Positions 37,046-45,562 of a stretch of DNA of 64,000 nt are shown here, in pieces (the first letter of the stretch is position 1; every line of letters begins with the position of its first letter). The notes under the pieces were generated by a model that was not told where the DNA came from, searched no databases, and worked only from the letters and a program-made list of their open reading frames with translations. The stretch comes from Mycobacterium szulgai. Its GTDB lineage: Bacteria; Actinomycetota; Actinomycetes; Mycobacteriales; Mycobacteriaceae. Both the position numbers and the translations under genes were made by a program. Location of the stretch: contig NZ_LQPW01000154.1 in the NCBI RefSeq assembly GCF_002116635.1, forward strand, positions 1-64,000. The letters run 5' to 3'.

Positions 37046-37957
37046 ATGACCAAATGGACCGCCGACGACATTCCGGACCAAACCGGCCGCACCGCCGTCA
37101 TCACCGGCGCGAATACCGGCCTTGGCTTTGAGACGGCCGCGGCGCTGGCCGCGCACGGCGCCCGCGTCGTGCTGGCCGTGCGCAATCTCGAGAAGGGCAA
37201 GCAGGCGGCGGCCCGGATCGCCGCGGCCACCCCGGGAGCGGAAGTCGAATTGCAGGAGCTCGACCTGTCCTCACTGGAATCGGTGCGTGCGGCCGCGGCG
37301 CAGCTGCGCGACGATCACGACCGCATCGACCTGCTGATCAACAACGCCGGCGTGATGTACACACCAAAGTCGACCACCGCGGACGGCTTCGAAATGCAGT
37401 TCGGAACAAACCATTTGGGCCACTTCGCATTCACCGGCCTGCTACTGGATCGGCTGTTGCCCGTGCCGGGTTCGCGGGTGATAACCGTCAGTAGCATCGG
37501 CCACCGTATCCGCGCCGCGATCCATTTCGACGACCTGCAGTGGGAACGCCGCTACAGCCGGGTCGGAGCGTACGGGCAGGCCAAGCTCGCCAATCTGCTG
37601 TTCACCTACGAGCTGCAGCGCCGACTGGCGCCGAGCGGCACCACCATCGCGGTGGCCGCCCACCCGGGTGGCTCCAACACCGAGCTGATGCGCAACCTGC
37701 CGCGGGTGCTCGTCGCCGCGAGCGCAGTGCTTGGCCCGCTGTTCCAAGATCCCTCGCTGGGTGCCCTGCCGCAGTTGCGGGCCGCCACCGACCCTGAGGT
37801 GCTCGGCGGCCAGTACTTCGGGCCCGATGGATTCCAGGAGACGCGGGGTTACCCGAAAGTCGTGGCGTCCAGCCGGCAGTCGCATGACGCCGGGCTGCAG
37901 CGCCGGCTGTGGACGGTCTCCGAAGAACTCACCAAGGTGGTCTATCCCGTCGGCTGA
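37046..37957 (+). CDS. Short-chain dehydrogenase (protochlorophyllide-reductase/retinol-dehydrogenase-like)
   Basis: A 303-residue SDR. NADP motif TGANTGLGFETA, NNAGVMYTP, catalytic Ser in TVSSIGHR and Tyr/Lys in YGQAKLAN are all present. Ribosome site GAGGAG stands before ATG 37046. The length equals M. tuberculosis Rv0068 and the divergent TetR is also conserved there. Substrate unknown. Confidence 0.9.
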   Translation: MTKWTADDIPDQTGRTAVITGANTGLGFETAAALAAHGARVVLAVRNLEKGKQAAARIAAATPGAEVELQELDLSSLESVRAAAAQLRDDHDRIDLLINNAGVMYTPKSTTADGFEMQFGTNHLGHFAFTGLLLDRLLPVPGSRVITVSSIGHRIRAAIHFDDLQWERRYSRVGAYGQAKLANLLFTYELQRRLAPSGTTIAVAAHPGGSNTELMRNLPRVLVAASAVLGPLFQDPSLGALPQLRAATDPEVLGGQYFGPDGFQETRGYPKVVASSRQSHDAGLQRRLWTVSEELTKVVYPVG

Positions 37958-37958
37958 T

Positions 37959-38405
37959 TCAGGCGGCGGCTTCGGCGTGAATGTTTCTGGCGCCCTTGAC
38001 ATTCCGTAGGCCTGAGCAATTCACGCAGCCGATGCACCCGACGCAGTCGGTACATCGCACGCACCCGATGCAGGCCACGCATCGGGTGCAGGCGATGCAG
38101 CCCAAACAGGCAACGCATTCGCGGACGGCGACACACAGCACGGTCAACAGGCTGCTGATCACCGCGACGCTGCCCGCGGTGGCCGCCGACCCGGCGACCG
38201 CGACGCTGCCCGCGGTGGCGACCGATCCCGCAACTGCCACGCTGCCCGCGGTGCTGGCCGACCCGGCCACCGCGGCGCTGCCGGCGACTGCGACCGATCC
38301 CGCTACGGCGACACTGTCCCGGACCGCTATCGAGCCCACGACAACGTCAGCGGCCTCACCATCGACTACCGGCGTATCCCACGCAACTGTCATAGGCCTC
38401 ATCAT
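37959..38405 (-). CDS. Cysteine-rich hexad-repeat (predicted beta-solenoid) protein
   Basis: A 148-residue protein whose start ATG (38405) lies one base after the FAD dehydrogenase stop, so it is translationally coupled. From residue 25 to 144 the sequence falls into 20 unbroken six-residue units. Units 25-84 follow S-V-A-V-A-G (position 1 Ser). Units 91-132 put Cys at position 1 (residues 91, 97, 103, 109, 115, 121, 127) and also at position 4 (100, 106, 112, 118, 124, 130), giving 13 Cys. The last two units are LRNVKG and ARNIHA. Strict hexads with small, beta-prone residues suggest a left-handed or triangular beta-solenoid with stacked Cys columns, possibly binding metal or shuttling disulfides. 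No signal peptide. No family is recognised. The coding DNA is correspondingly repetitive with an 18-base period (about 38155-38320). Confidence 0.8.
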   Translation of the reverse strand: MMRPMTVAWDTPVVDGEAADVVVGSIAVRDSVAVAGSVAVAGSAAVAGSASTAGSVAVAGSVATAGSVAVAGSAATAGSVAVISSLLTVLCVAVRECVACLGCIACTRCVACIGCVRCTDCVGCIGCVNCSGLRNVKGARNIHAEAAA

Positions 38406-38406
38406 C

Positions 38407-39999
38407 TCAGGCAGATGCTGCGGCCGCGTGTGTCCCGGCTCGCCGGCCGGCGAAGACGCAGTCGGACAGCGATAGCCCGCTGACGTAGGAGTTGGAGCAG
38501 ATGCCGGTGGCAGTGCGTCCGGCGCTGAACAGGCCGGGAATCCGCTCGCCCGCTCCATTGAGCACCGCGCCGGTGTCTTCGTCGACCCGGATGCCACCCA
38601 GGGTAAGCATCGGAGTGGGGTTGAGCAGACTGGGCCGCACCGAGATGTTCAGCAGCGTAAAGGGCGGTTGCGAGATGCGCCGGACGAACTCGGCGGGCTT
38701 GCCGGCCGGATCCGGTGTCCCGTTGTCGATCGCATCGTTGTGCGCCGTGACCGTGGCCAGCAGTCCCTCCGGATCGACGCCGGCCGCCTGTGCGACCTCG
38801 TGTAGCGAGGCGCGTCTGACGGAGTCGAGGGACATCAGCGCTGCCGACTGCGCACGCTGAAACCACAAGGGCTGCTGGATCATTTGGCGCCGGGCTTCGC
38901 GCATCAGCGCGGCGTCGGCCAGAATCCAGCCCTTGCCGTTGTGGTTTCGCACCATGGCTTGTCCGACGGCGGCGCCGTAACGGCTTTCGTCGATGATGCG
39001 TTGGCCCTGCGCATCGACGATGATCGCGCTGATGAATGCGCTCGGCGGCGTGATGAAGCGCCACGCCGAAATGTTGTCCATCCGCTCGGTCACCGCTCCG
39101 ACGCTCTGCGCCAGCGCGATGCCGCTGCCGTCGTCGCCGCTGGTGCCCAGTTGCAGCCCGTTGAGGTATTGCGGCGCGAACCGATGCACCCATTCGGTGT
39201 TGGCGATGAACCCGCCGGCGCAGACGATCACCGCGCGCTGCGCGTTGATGCGCAATGTTTGGGCGTAGCGCCGTTCCAGCTTGCGCAGTCGGTGTTCCAG
39301 CACGCGCCGCAGCGGCGGGTAGTAGACGCCGGGTTTGGCCGATATAGCCGACAGCTCGGCATATAACCTGCGGATCCGCGGCGGCGCGTAGCTCATTGTG
39401 CTCGTTTCGACCCCGCTGACACGCCCGGCCGGATCCTGGATCAGACGGGTCGCGGTGGTATGTGGGAGAAGCCGGACGCCAAGGGACAGTGCGGATTTGG
39501 CCAACGGCTCATACATCTTCTTGCCGGAGGTGCCCTTTCCCTTCACCCGATGGCCGCGCTGCACCGGCGGGGTGTGGCAGCGGAAGGCCCCGGCGTTCTC
39601 GCTGCCCGAGTGGTACAGGTAGTAGCGATTGTTGGGAAACGAGGTCTTATAGGGGCACAGGGTGGAGTCGAACGGCACGCCGTACTTGATCAGCCAGTCG
39701 ATCATTTCGGGGCTGCCCTGCACGAAGGATTCCAGCGTCTTCGCGCTGACGGCGTCGCCCACTTCGAGCCGCAGGTAGGTCAGCATCTGCTCGGCGCTGT
39801 CGCTGACCCCGGCCTGCCGCTGGATTGCCGTGCCTGCGCCGGCGTAGATGATGCCACCCGACATTGCGGTGGCGCCGCCACCGTTGGCACGGTCCACTGC
39901 GATGACGTCGGCACCTTGCTCGCGGGCGGCGATCGCGGCGCACACACCGGCCGCGCCGAAGCCGATCACCACCACGTCAGCCGATTGGTCGGTGGTCAT
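38407..39999 (-). CDS. FAD-dependent dehydrogenase (ketosteroid-dehydrogenase/fumarate-reductase flavoprotein type)
   Basis: A 530-residue flavoprotein. VVVIGFGAAGVCAAIAA with the following DRANGGGATAMSGGIIY binds FAD; CAGGFIANTEW and the C-terminal SAGRTATGICSNSYVSGLSL then SDCVFAGRRAG match ketosteroid dehydrogenase/urocanate-reductase-like members. It would oxidise or reduce a C-C bond. Its start overlaps the PP2C stop by 4 bases and its stop nearly touches the hexad-protein start. Third gene of the P450 operon. Confidence 0.88.
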   Translation of the reverse strand: MTTDQSADVVVIGFGAAGVCAAIAAREQGADVIAVDRANGGGATAMSGGIIYAGAGTAIQRQAGVSDSAEQMLTYLRLEVGDAVSAKTLESFVQGSPEMIDWLIKYGVPFDSTLCPYKTSFPNNRYYLYHSGSENAGAFRCHTPPVQRGHRVKGKGTSGKKMYEPLAKSALSLGVRLLPHTTATRLIQDPAGRVSGVETSTMSYAPPRIRRLYAELSAISAKPGVYYPPLRRVLEHRLRKLERRYAQTLRINAQRAVIVCAGGFIANTEWVHRFAPQYLNGLQLGTSGDDGSGIALAQSVGAVTERMDNISAWRFITPPSAFISAIIVDAQGQRIIDESRYGAAVGQAMVRNHNGKGWILADAALMREARRQMIQQPLWFQRAQSAALMSLDSVRRASLHEVAQAAGVDPEGLLATVTAHNDAIDNGTPDPAGKPAEFVRRISQPPFTLLNISVRPSLLNPTPMLTLGGIRVDEDTGAVLNGAGERIPGLFSAGRTATGICSNSYVSGLSLSDCVFAGRRAGTHAAAASA

Positions 40000-40805
40000 T
40001 CCGTCACTGTATCGGCGATGTCGATGACCACCGCGGTGATGTTGTCCGGCCCGCCCGCATTGTTGGCGGCGTCGATGAAAGCCGCACAGGTATCGTCGGG
40101 ATCGCGCTGCTCATCCAGTATCCGCACCAGGCCCGCTTCGTCGACCACTCCGGATAGGCCGTCGCTGCACAACAGAATACGGTCGCCCGCGTGCAAATCC
40201 ACGGTGGCCGAATCGGCCAGCGCGTGCGGATACATCGCGAGGTGCCGGCTCAGCGTGTTACGGGCCGGGTGGCCGTCGGCGTCCTTGATGTCGACTTGGC
40301 CCGCGTCGATCAAATCCTGCAGCACGGTGTGATCGCGGGTAAGCCGCTGTAGTTGGTGTTCGCGGTACAGATAGACGCGGCTGTCTCCGAGGTGTGCGAT
40401 CAATGCTCGCGCACCCGTGATAACCACCGCCACCACCGTGCTGCTGGCCCCGGACGCCCGCGGATCGGTGGTGGCGTAGGCGCGAAAGTCGTCGGAGAAC
40501 TCCGCGACGGCACGGCCCAGCATCTCGGCTGCGTCAGGATCGTCCTCTGCCGACTTGAGGTGGCGCGCAACATATGTCGGCAGTAATTCGATCACCAGCG
40601 CAGCGGCAAGAGCGCCATCGGTGCTGCACGCCACACCGTCGGCGACCATGAAGAGATTCTGGTCGGCATCGGCGCCCCAGCGGTCCTGATTAGTGGATCG
40701 CAGCCGCCCGATATCACTGCGCCCGGCAAACCGCACGGATTCGTCCACCGCTACATCATTACCGAGACGGTGCCGCGAGTCATGCGTTCGGACGGCGGAG
40801 ATCAC
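39996..40805 (-). CDS. PP2C-family protein serine/threonine phosphatase
   Basis: A 269-residue phosphatase. GRSDIGRLRSTNQDRWG, MVADGVACS (metal Asp), HLGDSRVYLYR, LLCSDGLSGVV and GGPDNITAVVIDI are the ordered PP2C motifs. It is cytosolic with no membrane segment, unlike PstP. It is placed 13 bases after the P450 gene and overlaps the flavoprotein start, which is an unusual setting for a signalling phosphatase. GTG 40805 is the first start; a later GTG at the conserved DESVRFAG region is possible. Confidence 0.88.
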   Translation of the reverse strand: MISAVRTHDSRHRLGNDVAVDESVRFAGRSDIGRLRSTNQDRWGADADQNLFMVADGVACSTDGALAAALVIELLPTYVARHLKSAEDDPDAAEMLGRAVAEFSDDFRAYATTDPRASGASSTVVAVVITGARALIAHLGDSRVYLYREHQLQRLTRDHTVLQDLIDAGQVDIKDADGHPARNTLSRHLAMYPHALADSATVDLHAGDRILLCSDGLSGVVDEAGLVRILDEQRDPDDTCAAFIDAANNAGGPDNITAVVIDIADTVTE

Positions 40806-40818
40806 GGGAGTGCTCTTT

Positions 40819-42078
40819 TCACGAGCAGGCCGACCGGCGGCGACCCTCGGTGTCGAATTCGATGGGCAGGGTGGTGGGTCCGCCCAGCGCGTTCACCGGT
40901 CGCCATGGTGCGGGTCCGGTGCGGCGGGCGTTGGGCATGCGCCGGGTCATGATCCTCAGCGCTTCGGTTAATTCGAGACGGGCGAGATTGGCACCGAGGC
41001 AATAGTGCATGCCGGCGCCGAAGGTCTGGATCGGCGGCACACCCGTGCGGCGGATATCCAGACGGTCCGGATTGTCGTAGACCGCGGGATCGCGGTTGGC
41101 CGAACCGGTGTTGATCACCACGATCGTGCCGGCCGGGATTGTCACGCCGGCCAGTTCGACATCTTCGGTAGCTGCGCGCAGCGTCACGAAGGTCACCGGT
41201 GAATGGCGGATCAGCTCCTCGACGGCTCGGGTTGCCAGCTCTGGATGCTGGCCGAGCAGCGCCCACTGCTCGGGGTGATCGCACAGCACGTGCGCCGCCG
41301 CGCCCAACTGGTGACGGGTGGTGTCGGTGCCGCCCAACAGCAAGGCGGCCACCAGCATGCGGAGTTCGTCGGCGCTGAGGCGGTCCCCGTCGTCTTCGGC
41401 GTGGATCAACTCTGAGATCAGGTCGCCGGTCAGGGCGTGCCGCCGCCGCGCGACCATGTCATCGATATAGGCGTCGAGGGCATCCCAGGCGGTGAGGATC
41501 GCCGGCGTTGCGGCGGCGGCTTCCCAACTGAAGGCCTTGAGGATGTCATCGGTCCAGTCGGAGAACAGTTCCCAGTCGGCGGACGGCGCGCCCAGTAAGG
41601 CACAGATGACGGGGATCGGGTATTGGCGGGCAATGTCGGTGACGACGTCGCAGGCGCCGCGGGCACTGTTGCGGTCGACAAGTTCGGTGATGATCTCGGT
41701 GATCGTCGTGCCCAGCCGCGTGGTCGCTGCGGGTGTGAACGCCTTGCTGACAATTTTTCGCAGGCGCCGGTGTTGTTCCCCGTCGAGGCTGAGAATGTTT
41801 GCGGCGACCCGGTCCCACAACGGGCCTGACGTAATGCCTTGGGCGGCAAGGAACATTCCCTGCGGCACCCGAAAACGACCGTCGCGCAGCGTCATTCGCA
41901 CAAGATCGTACGTGAGTAGCTCGGGCCCATACGGTCCCATCGCGATTGGCGACTGCTCGCGGGCCTGACGGATGATGGCGTGGGCGTCGTCGGGGTGTTG
42001 TGCCTGTCCGTAGTTGATTGTCGGCAGCCCGGCATTGAAGACGCTCGGGCGGTTGGGTCGATCGATCGTAGTGGTCAT
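40819..42078 (-). CDS. Cytochrome P450
   Basis: A 419-residue P450. I-helix ALLLGGTDTTRHQ, the ExxR pair in AVEELIRHS, and the heme loop FGAGMHYCLGANLARLEL with the Cys ligand are present. It is a soluble bacterial monooxygenase that needs ferredoxin and reductase partners not seen here. ATG 42078 is chosen; the upstream frame lacks P450 features. First gene of a tight operon P450-PP2C-flavoprotein-hexad protein, which suggests that they act on one pathway. Confidence 0.93.
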   Translation of the reverse strand: MTTTIDRPNRPSVFNAGLPTINYGQAQHPDDAHAIIRQAREQSPIAMGPYGPELLTYDLVRMTLRDGRFRVPQGMFLAAQGITSGPLWDRVAANILSLDGEQHRRLRKIVSKAFTPAATTRLGTTITEIITELVDRNSARGACDVVTDIARQYPIPVICALLGAPSADWELFSDWTDDILKAFSWEAAAATPAILTAWDALDAYIDDMVARRRHALTGDLISELIHAEDDGDRLSADELRMLVAALLLGGTDTTRHQLGAAAHVLCDHPEQWALLGQHPELATRAVEELIRHSPVTFVTLRAATEDVELAGVTIPAGTIVVINTGSANRDPAVYDNPDRLDIRRTGVPPIQTFGAGMHYCLGANLARLELTEALRIMTRRMPNARRTGPAPWRPVNALGGPTTLPIEFDTEGRRRSACS

Positions 42079-42240
42079 GCTGGCCACTATCTGACTCTTG
42101 CCGCGCCGGACCATCCGAGAGAACCCGTAAATCCCTTGGCCTATTGACTCTGCGGGTGTGGCGGGAACGTGCGAGAAGCGCGCGGCGAGCGCAGGGCGAA
42201 TGCTGCTGCCCAAGCCGGCATACGAGATTTCCCCGATGTT

Positions 42241-42257
42241 CGGGGTTCCGTACCCCG
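42241..42257. promoter_or_regulatory. Inverted repeat before the cyclase/LuxR gene
   Basis: CGGGGT-TCCGT-ACCCCG: perfect 6-bp arms ending 14 bases before ATG 42272. It could be a regulator site or a hairpin that covers the ribosome site. It is the only clear structure in the 193-base gap between the divergent P450 and LuxR genes. Confidence 0.4.
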
Positions 42258-42271
42258 AGATGCTGGTTAGC

Positions 42272-45200
42272 ATGACCGATACGGATCCACGCACGGAGTT
42301 GAACTGGAGCGACGTGCTGCCAACTGGAACGGTGACGCTGCTGCTGGCCGACGTCGAGGACTCGACGCGGTTGTGGGAAACCGAACCCGACGAGATGACA
42401 GCTGCCGTCGCGCGGCTGGATCGGACGCTGGCGGATCTGCTCGCGGCCCACGGCGGGGTGCGGCCGGTCGAGCAGGGTGAGGGCGACAGCTTTGTGGTCG
42501 CGTTCGCGCGCGCTACCGAGGCGGTCGCCTGTGCATTGGACCTGCAACGTGCGCCGCTGGCCCCGATCCGATTGCGCATCGGTGTGCATACCGGCGAGGT
42601 GCAGTTGCGCGACGAGAATAACTACGTCGGCCCCACGGTCAATCGGACGGCGCGTCTGCGCGATCTTGCTCACGGCGGGCAGACCGTGCTATCCGGCATC
42701 ACTGAGGATTTGGTCGTCGATGCGCTTCCGGCGGACGCGTGGCTGACCGATCTGGGCCGGCACGAGCTACGCGGTGTCGTGCGTCCCGAACGAGTGGCGC
42801 AGCTGTGTCATCCCGACATCCGCAACGATTTCCCAGTACTTCGAACATCGAAAACCGTTGCCGCTGACCACTTGCCTGTGCAACTGACCAGATTTGTCGG
42901 TCGCGACGCCCAGATTGACGGCTTACGGACGGCGCTCGCCGCCGACCGGTTGATCACGTTGACCGGTGCCGGCGGGGTGGGCAAAACCCGGCTCGCCATC
43001 CAGGTAGCGGGCCGCTTGGCCACCGATTTCGAGGCCGGCGTGTGGTATGTCGATCTGGCTCCGATCGCCGATCCGGACCTGGTGGCGGTTGTGGTGGCGG
43101 CTGCACTCGGCCTGACGGACCAGCCCGGCCGCTCGACGACCGACACACTCATCCGGTTCGTGGCAGATCGTCGGATGTTGGTGCTGCTCGACAACTGCGA
43201 GCACCTGCTGGATGCGGTGGCCGAGCTGACGACCGCGCTGCTGCGCGTATGTCCGGACCTGACGCTGTTGGCGACCAGCCGCGAACCGATCGGAGTGGCC
43301 GGCGAGGTGACCTGGCGGGTGCCGTCCCTGTCGCTGGACGACGAGGCCATCGAGTTGTTCGTTGACCGGGCACGTCGGGCGCGACCAGAGTTCGACGCCG
43401 CCGGCGAAATCGATGTGGTGCGCGAGATCTGCCGGCGGCTCGATGGCATGCCGCTGGCCATCGAACTCGCCGCGGCCAGGATGCGGGCGCTGTCGCCGGC
43501 GGAGATCGTGGGCAGCCTGCATGACCGCTTCCGTCTGTTGACCGGCGGAAGCCGCATCGCGGTACGCCGCCAGCAAACGCTGCGCGCTTCGGTGGACTGG
43601 TCGCACGCGCTGCTCACCGAACCCGAGCGGGTGTTGTTCCGCCGGCTCGCGCCTTTTATGGGCGGCTTCGATCTCGCGGCCGCCCGCGCGGTCGCCGGCG
43701 ACACCGAGGTCGAGCGCTTCCAGCTTCTCGACCAGCTCACGCTGCTCGTGGACAAATCGCTGGTGGTGGCCGATGACACCGGCGGACGAACGCGGTATCG
43801 GATGCTGGAGACCGTTCGCCAGTACGCCTTGGAGAAGCTCGGCGAGTCCGGTGAGGCCGACGCAGTGCGCTCGCGTCACCGCGACTACTACACCGCGATG
43901 GCCGCCGTGCTCGACGCGCCAGCCGCCACCGGACATCAGCGTCGGGTCGAGCAAACAGAATCCGAGCTCGATAACCTGCGCGCCGCGTTCGCCTGGAGTC
44001 GCGAAAACTGCGACATCGAGTTGGCATTACAGCTCGCGTCGTCACTGCAGCCGTTGTGGCTCACGCGCGGCCGCCTGCGCGAAGGAATGAGTTGGATCGA
44101 TGAGACGCTGCCCGACCTGGACTCTAGCGAGTGCGAGGTGGCACCTGCGGTGCTGGCGCGGGCGCTGGCCGACGCGGCATTGTTCGACGGTTGGGTCGGT
44201 GTGCCGGAGCGCAGGGAGCAGGCCAACGAGGCACTGGCGATCGCTCGCCAACTCGACGACCCGTCATTGTTGGTCCGCGCCCTCACCGCCTGCGTGGGTA
44301 CGGGCGCCTTCAATCCCGAACAGGCGGCAACATACTTCGCCGAGGCCATTGAGTTGGCGCGCGCCCTCGGCGACACGTGGAGATTGAGCCAGCTGCTCGG
44401 TTTCCAGGCGTACGCGGCCGCTATGGCGGGCGGCTCTATCTCCGAGAGCGCGGCCGCCGAAGGCCGCGACCTCGCCGACTCGATCGGTGACCGAGCCGCC
44501 TCGGGTCAGTGCCGCCTGTGGGGTATCGCCGGCGGACGGGCGATGCTTGGCGACCTGCAAGGCGCCGAGGACGAATTACGGGATTTACTCGCCGATGCCG
44601 AGGCGGCCGGCGACATGTTGACCAGGTTCAACGCCCTGATGGCGCAGAGTTTCGTGCTCGGGTGGCATGGCAATACGACAGCGGCGCTCGCTGCCGCCGA
44701 AACGGCGGTCAAGTCCGCCGCCGAGCTCGGCGCGGCAATCGAGGGACTCGGCTATCTCGCGTTGGGTTGGACACTCCTGGCCGCGGGAGACGTTGCGGCA
44801 GCCAAGGAAACTCTCGCTACGGCCTATGGCCGCATCCCGGACGCCGGCTGGTCTTCGACGAACCTGATGTGGAGAGCCGAAACCGAGCTCGCGGCAGGCG
44901 ATGTCGTGGCGGCCCGGCTCTGGGCTGATCAAGCGGTGTCGGCAACCGCGGGATATCACCGAACGTTCGCGCTGAATACGCGTGCTCGCGTGGCCCTCGC
45001 CGAAGGCCACCCAGAAAGCGTCGAAGCGGCCGAACGCGACGCGCACCAAGCACTGGCGTGCGCGGCCGATTCCGGGGCGCAGCTAGGCGTACCTGACGTT
45101 ATCGACGGTCTTGCGGCGCTCGCCGCCCAAGCCGCGAGCAACCGGGAAGCGGCGCGACTCTTCGGCGCGGCAGCGGCAATCCGGCAGCGCACCGGCGAAG

Positions 45201-45562
45201 TGCGGTACACAATTCACCAATCCGACTACGAAGCATCAGTCGCCGCGCTGCGGGATGCCATGGGGCAGAACGACTTCGGCTCGGCATGGGCCGAGGGTGC
45301 CGCGCTGTCCACCGCGGAAGCGATCGCCTATGCCCGGCGCGGCCGTGGCGAACGCAAACGCCCGTCCACTGGCTGGGCGTCGCTCACCCCGGCCGAACTG
45401 GATGTGGTCCGGCTGGTCAGCGAGGGCCTGGGCAATAAGGACATCGCCGGAAGGCTTTTCATCTCACCGCGCACCGTCGAAACTCATCTCACGCACGTCT
45501 ATACCAAGCTGGGCCTGGCTTCCCGCGTCCAACTTGCGCAGGAGGCGGCACGTCACGCCTGA
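42272..45562 (+). CDS. LuxR-family regulator with adenylyl-cyclase-like and NB-ARC/AAA ATPase domains
   Basis: A 1096-residue three-part regulator. Residues about 15-190 form a class III cyclase homology domain (TLLLADVEDSTRLWE, GEGDSFVVAF). The ATPase domain follows (Walker A LTGAGGVGKTRLA, LVLLDNCEHLLDA, LLATSREPIG, GMPLAIELAAARM). A long TPR-like helical region comes next, then a C-terminal LuxR helix-turn-helix (LTPAELDVVRLVSEGLGNKD, FISPRTVETHLTHVYTKLG). It matches the M. tuberculosis Rv0386/Rv1358/Rv2488c family. ATG 42272 is used; ATG 42260 is an alternative. Convergent with the Rieske gene, with 10 bases of overlap at the 3' ends. Confidence 0.9.
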   Translation: MTDTDPRTELNWSDVLPTGTVTLLLADVEDSTRLWETEPDEMTAAVARLDRTLADLLAAHGGVRPVEQGEGDSFVVAFARATEAVACALDLQRAPLAPIRLRIGVHTGEVQLRDENNYVGPTVNRTARLRDLAHGGQTVLSGITEDLVVDALPADAWLTDLGRHELRGVVRPERVAQLCHPDIRNDFPVLRTSKTVAADHLPVQLTRFVGRDAQIDGLRTALAADRLITLTGAGGVGKTRLAIQVAGRLATDFEAGVWYVDLAPIADPDLVAVVVAAALGLTDQPGRSTTDTLIRFVADRRMLVLLDNCEHLLDAVAELTTALLRVCPDLTLLATSREPIGVAGEVTWRVPSLSLDDEAIELFVDRARRARPEFDAAGEIDVVREICRRLDGMPLAIELAAARMRALSPAEIVGSLHDRFRLLTGGSRIAVRRQQTLRASVDWSHALLTEPERVLFRRLAPFMGGFDLAAARAVAGDTEVERFQLLDQLTLLVDKSLVVADDTGGRTRYRMLETVRQYALEKLGESGEADAVRSRHRDYYTAMAAVLDAPAATGHQRRVEQTESELDNLRAAFAWSRENCDIELALQLASSLQPLWLTRGRLREGMSWIDETLPDLDSSECEVAPAVLARALADAALFDGWVGVPERREQANEALAIARQLDDPSLLVRALTACVGTGAFNPEQAATYFAEAIELARALGDTWRLSQLLGFQAYAAAMAGGSISESAAAEGRDLADSIGDRAASGQCRLWGIAGGRAMLGDLQGAEDELRDLLADAEAAGDMLTRFNALMAQSFVLGWHGNTTAALAAAETAVKSAAELGAAIEGLGYLALGWTLLAAGDVAAAKETLATAYGRIPDAGWSSTNLMWRAETELAAGDVVAARLWADQAVSATAGYHRTFALNTRARVALAEGHPESVEAAERDAHQALACAADSGAQLGVPDVIDGLAALAAQAASNREAARLFGAAAAIRQRTGEVRYTIHQSDYEASVAALRDAMGQNDFGSAWAEGAALSTAEAIAYARRGRGERKRPSTGWASLTPAELDVVRLVSEGLGNKDIAGRLFISPRTVETHLTHVYTKLGLASRVQLAQEAARHA

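Noticed and set aside
38155..38320. Possible CRISPR or VNTR array from the 18-base periodic DNA
   Set aside because: There are no unique spacers and the period is a multiple of codons matching the protein hexads, so the repeat is explained by coding.
37981..38475. + strand frame with Thr/Ala/Pro repeats opposite the Cys-ladder protein
   Set aside because: Also repetitive because the DNA is, but it lacks a ribosome site and operon coupling, and the minus frame is joined to the flavoprotein stop by one base.
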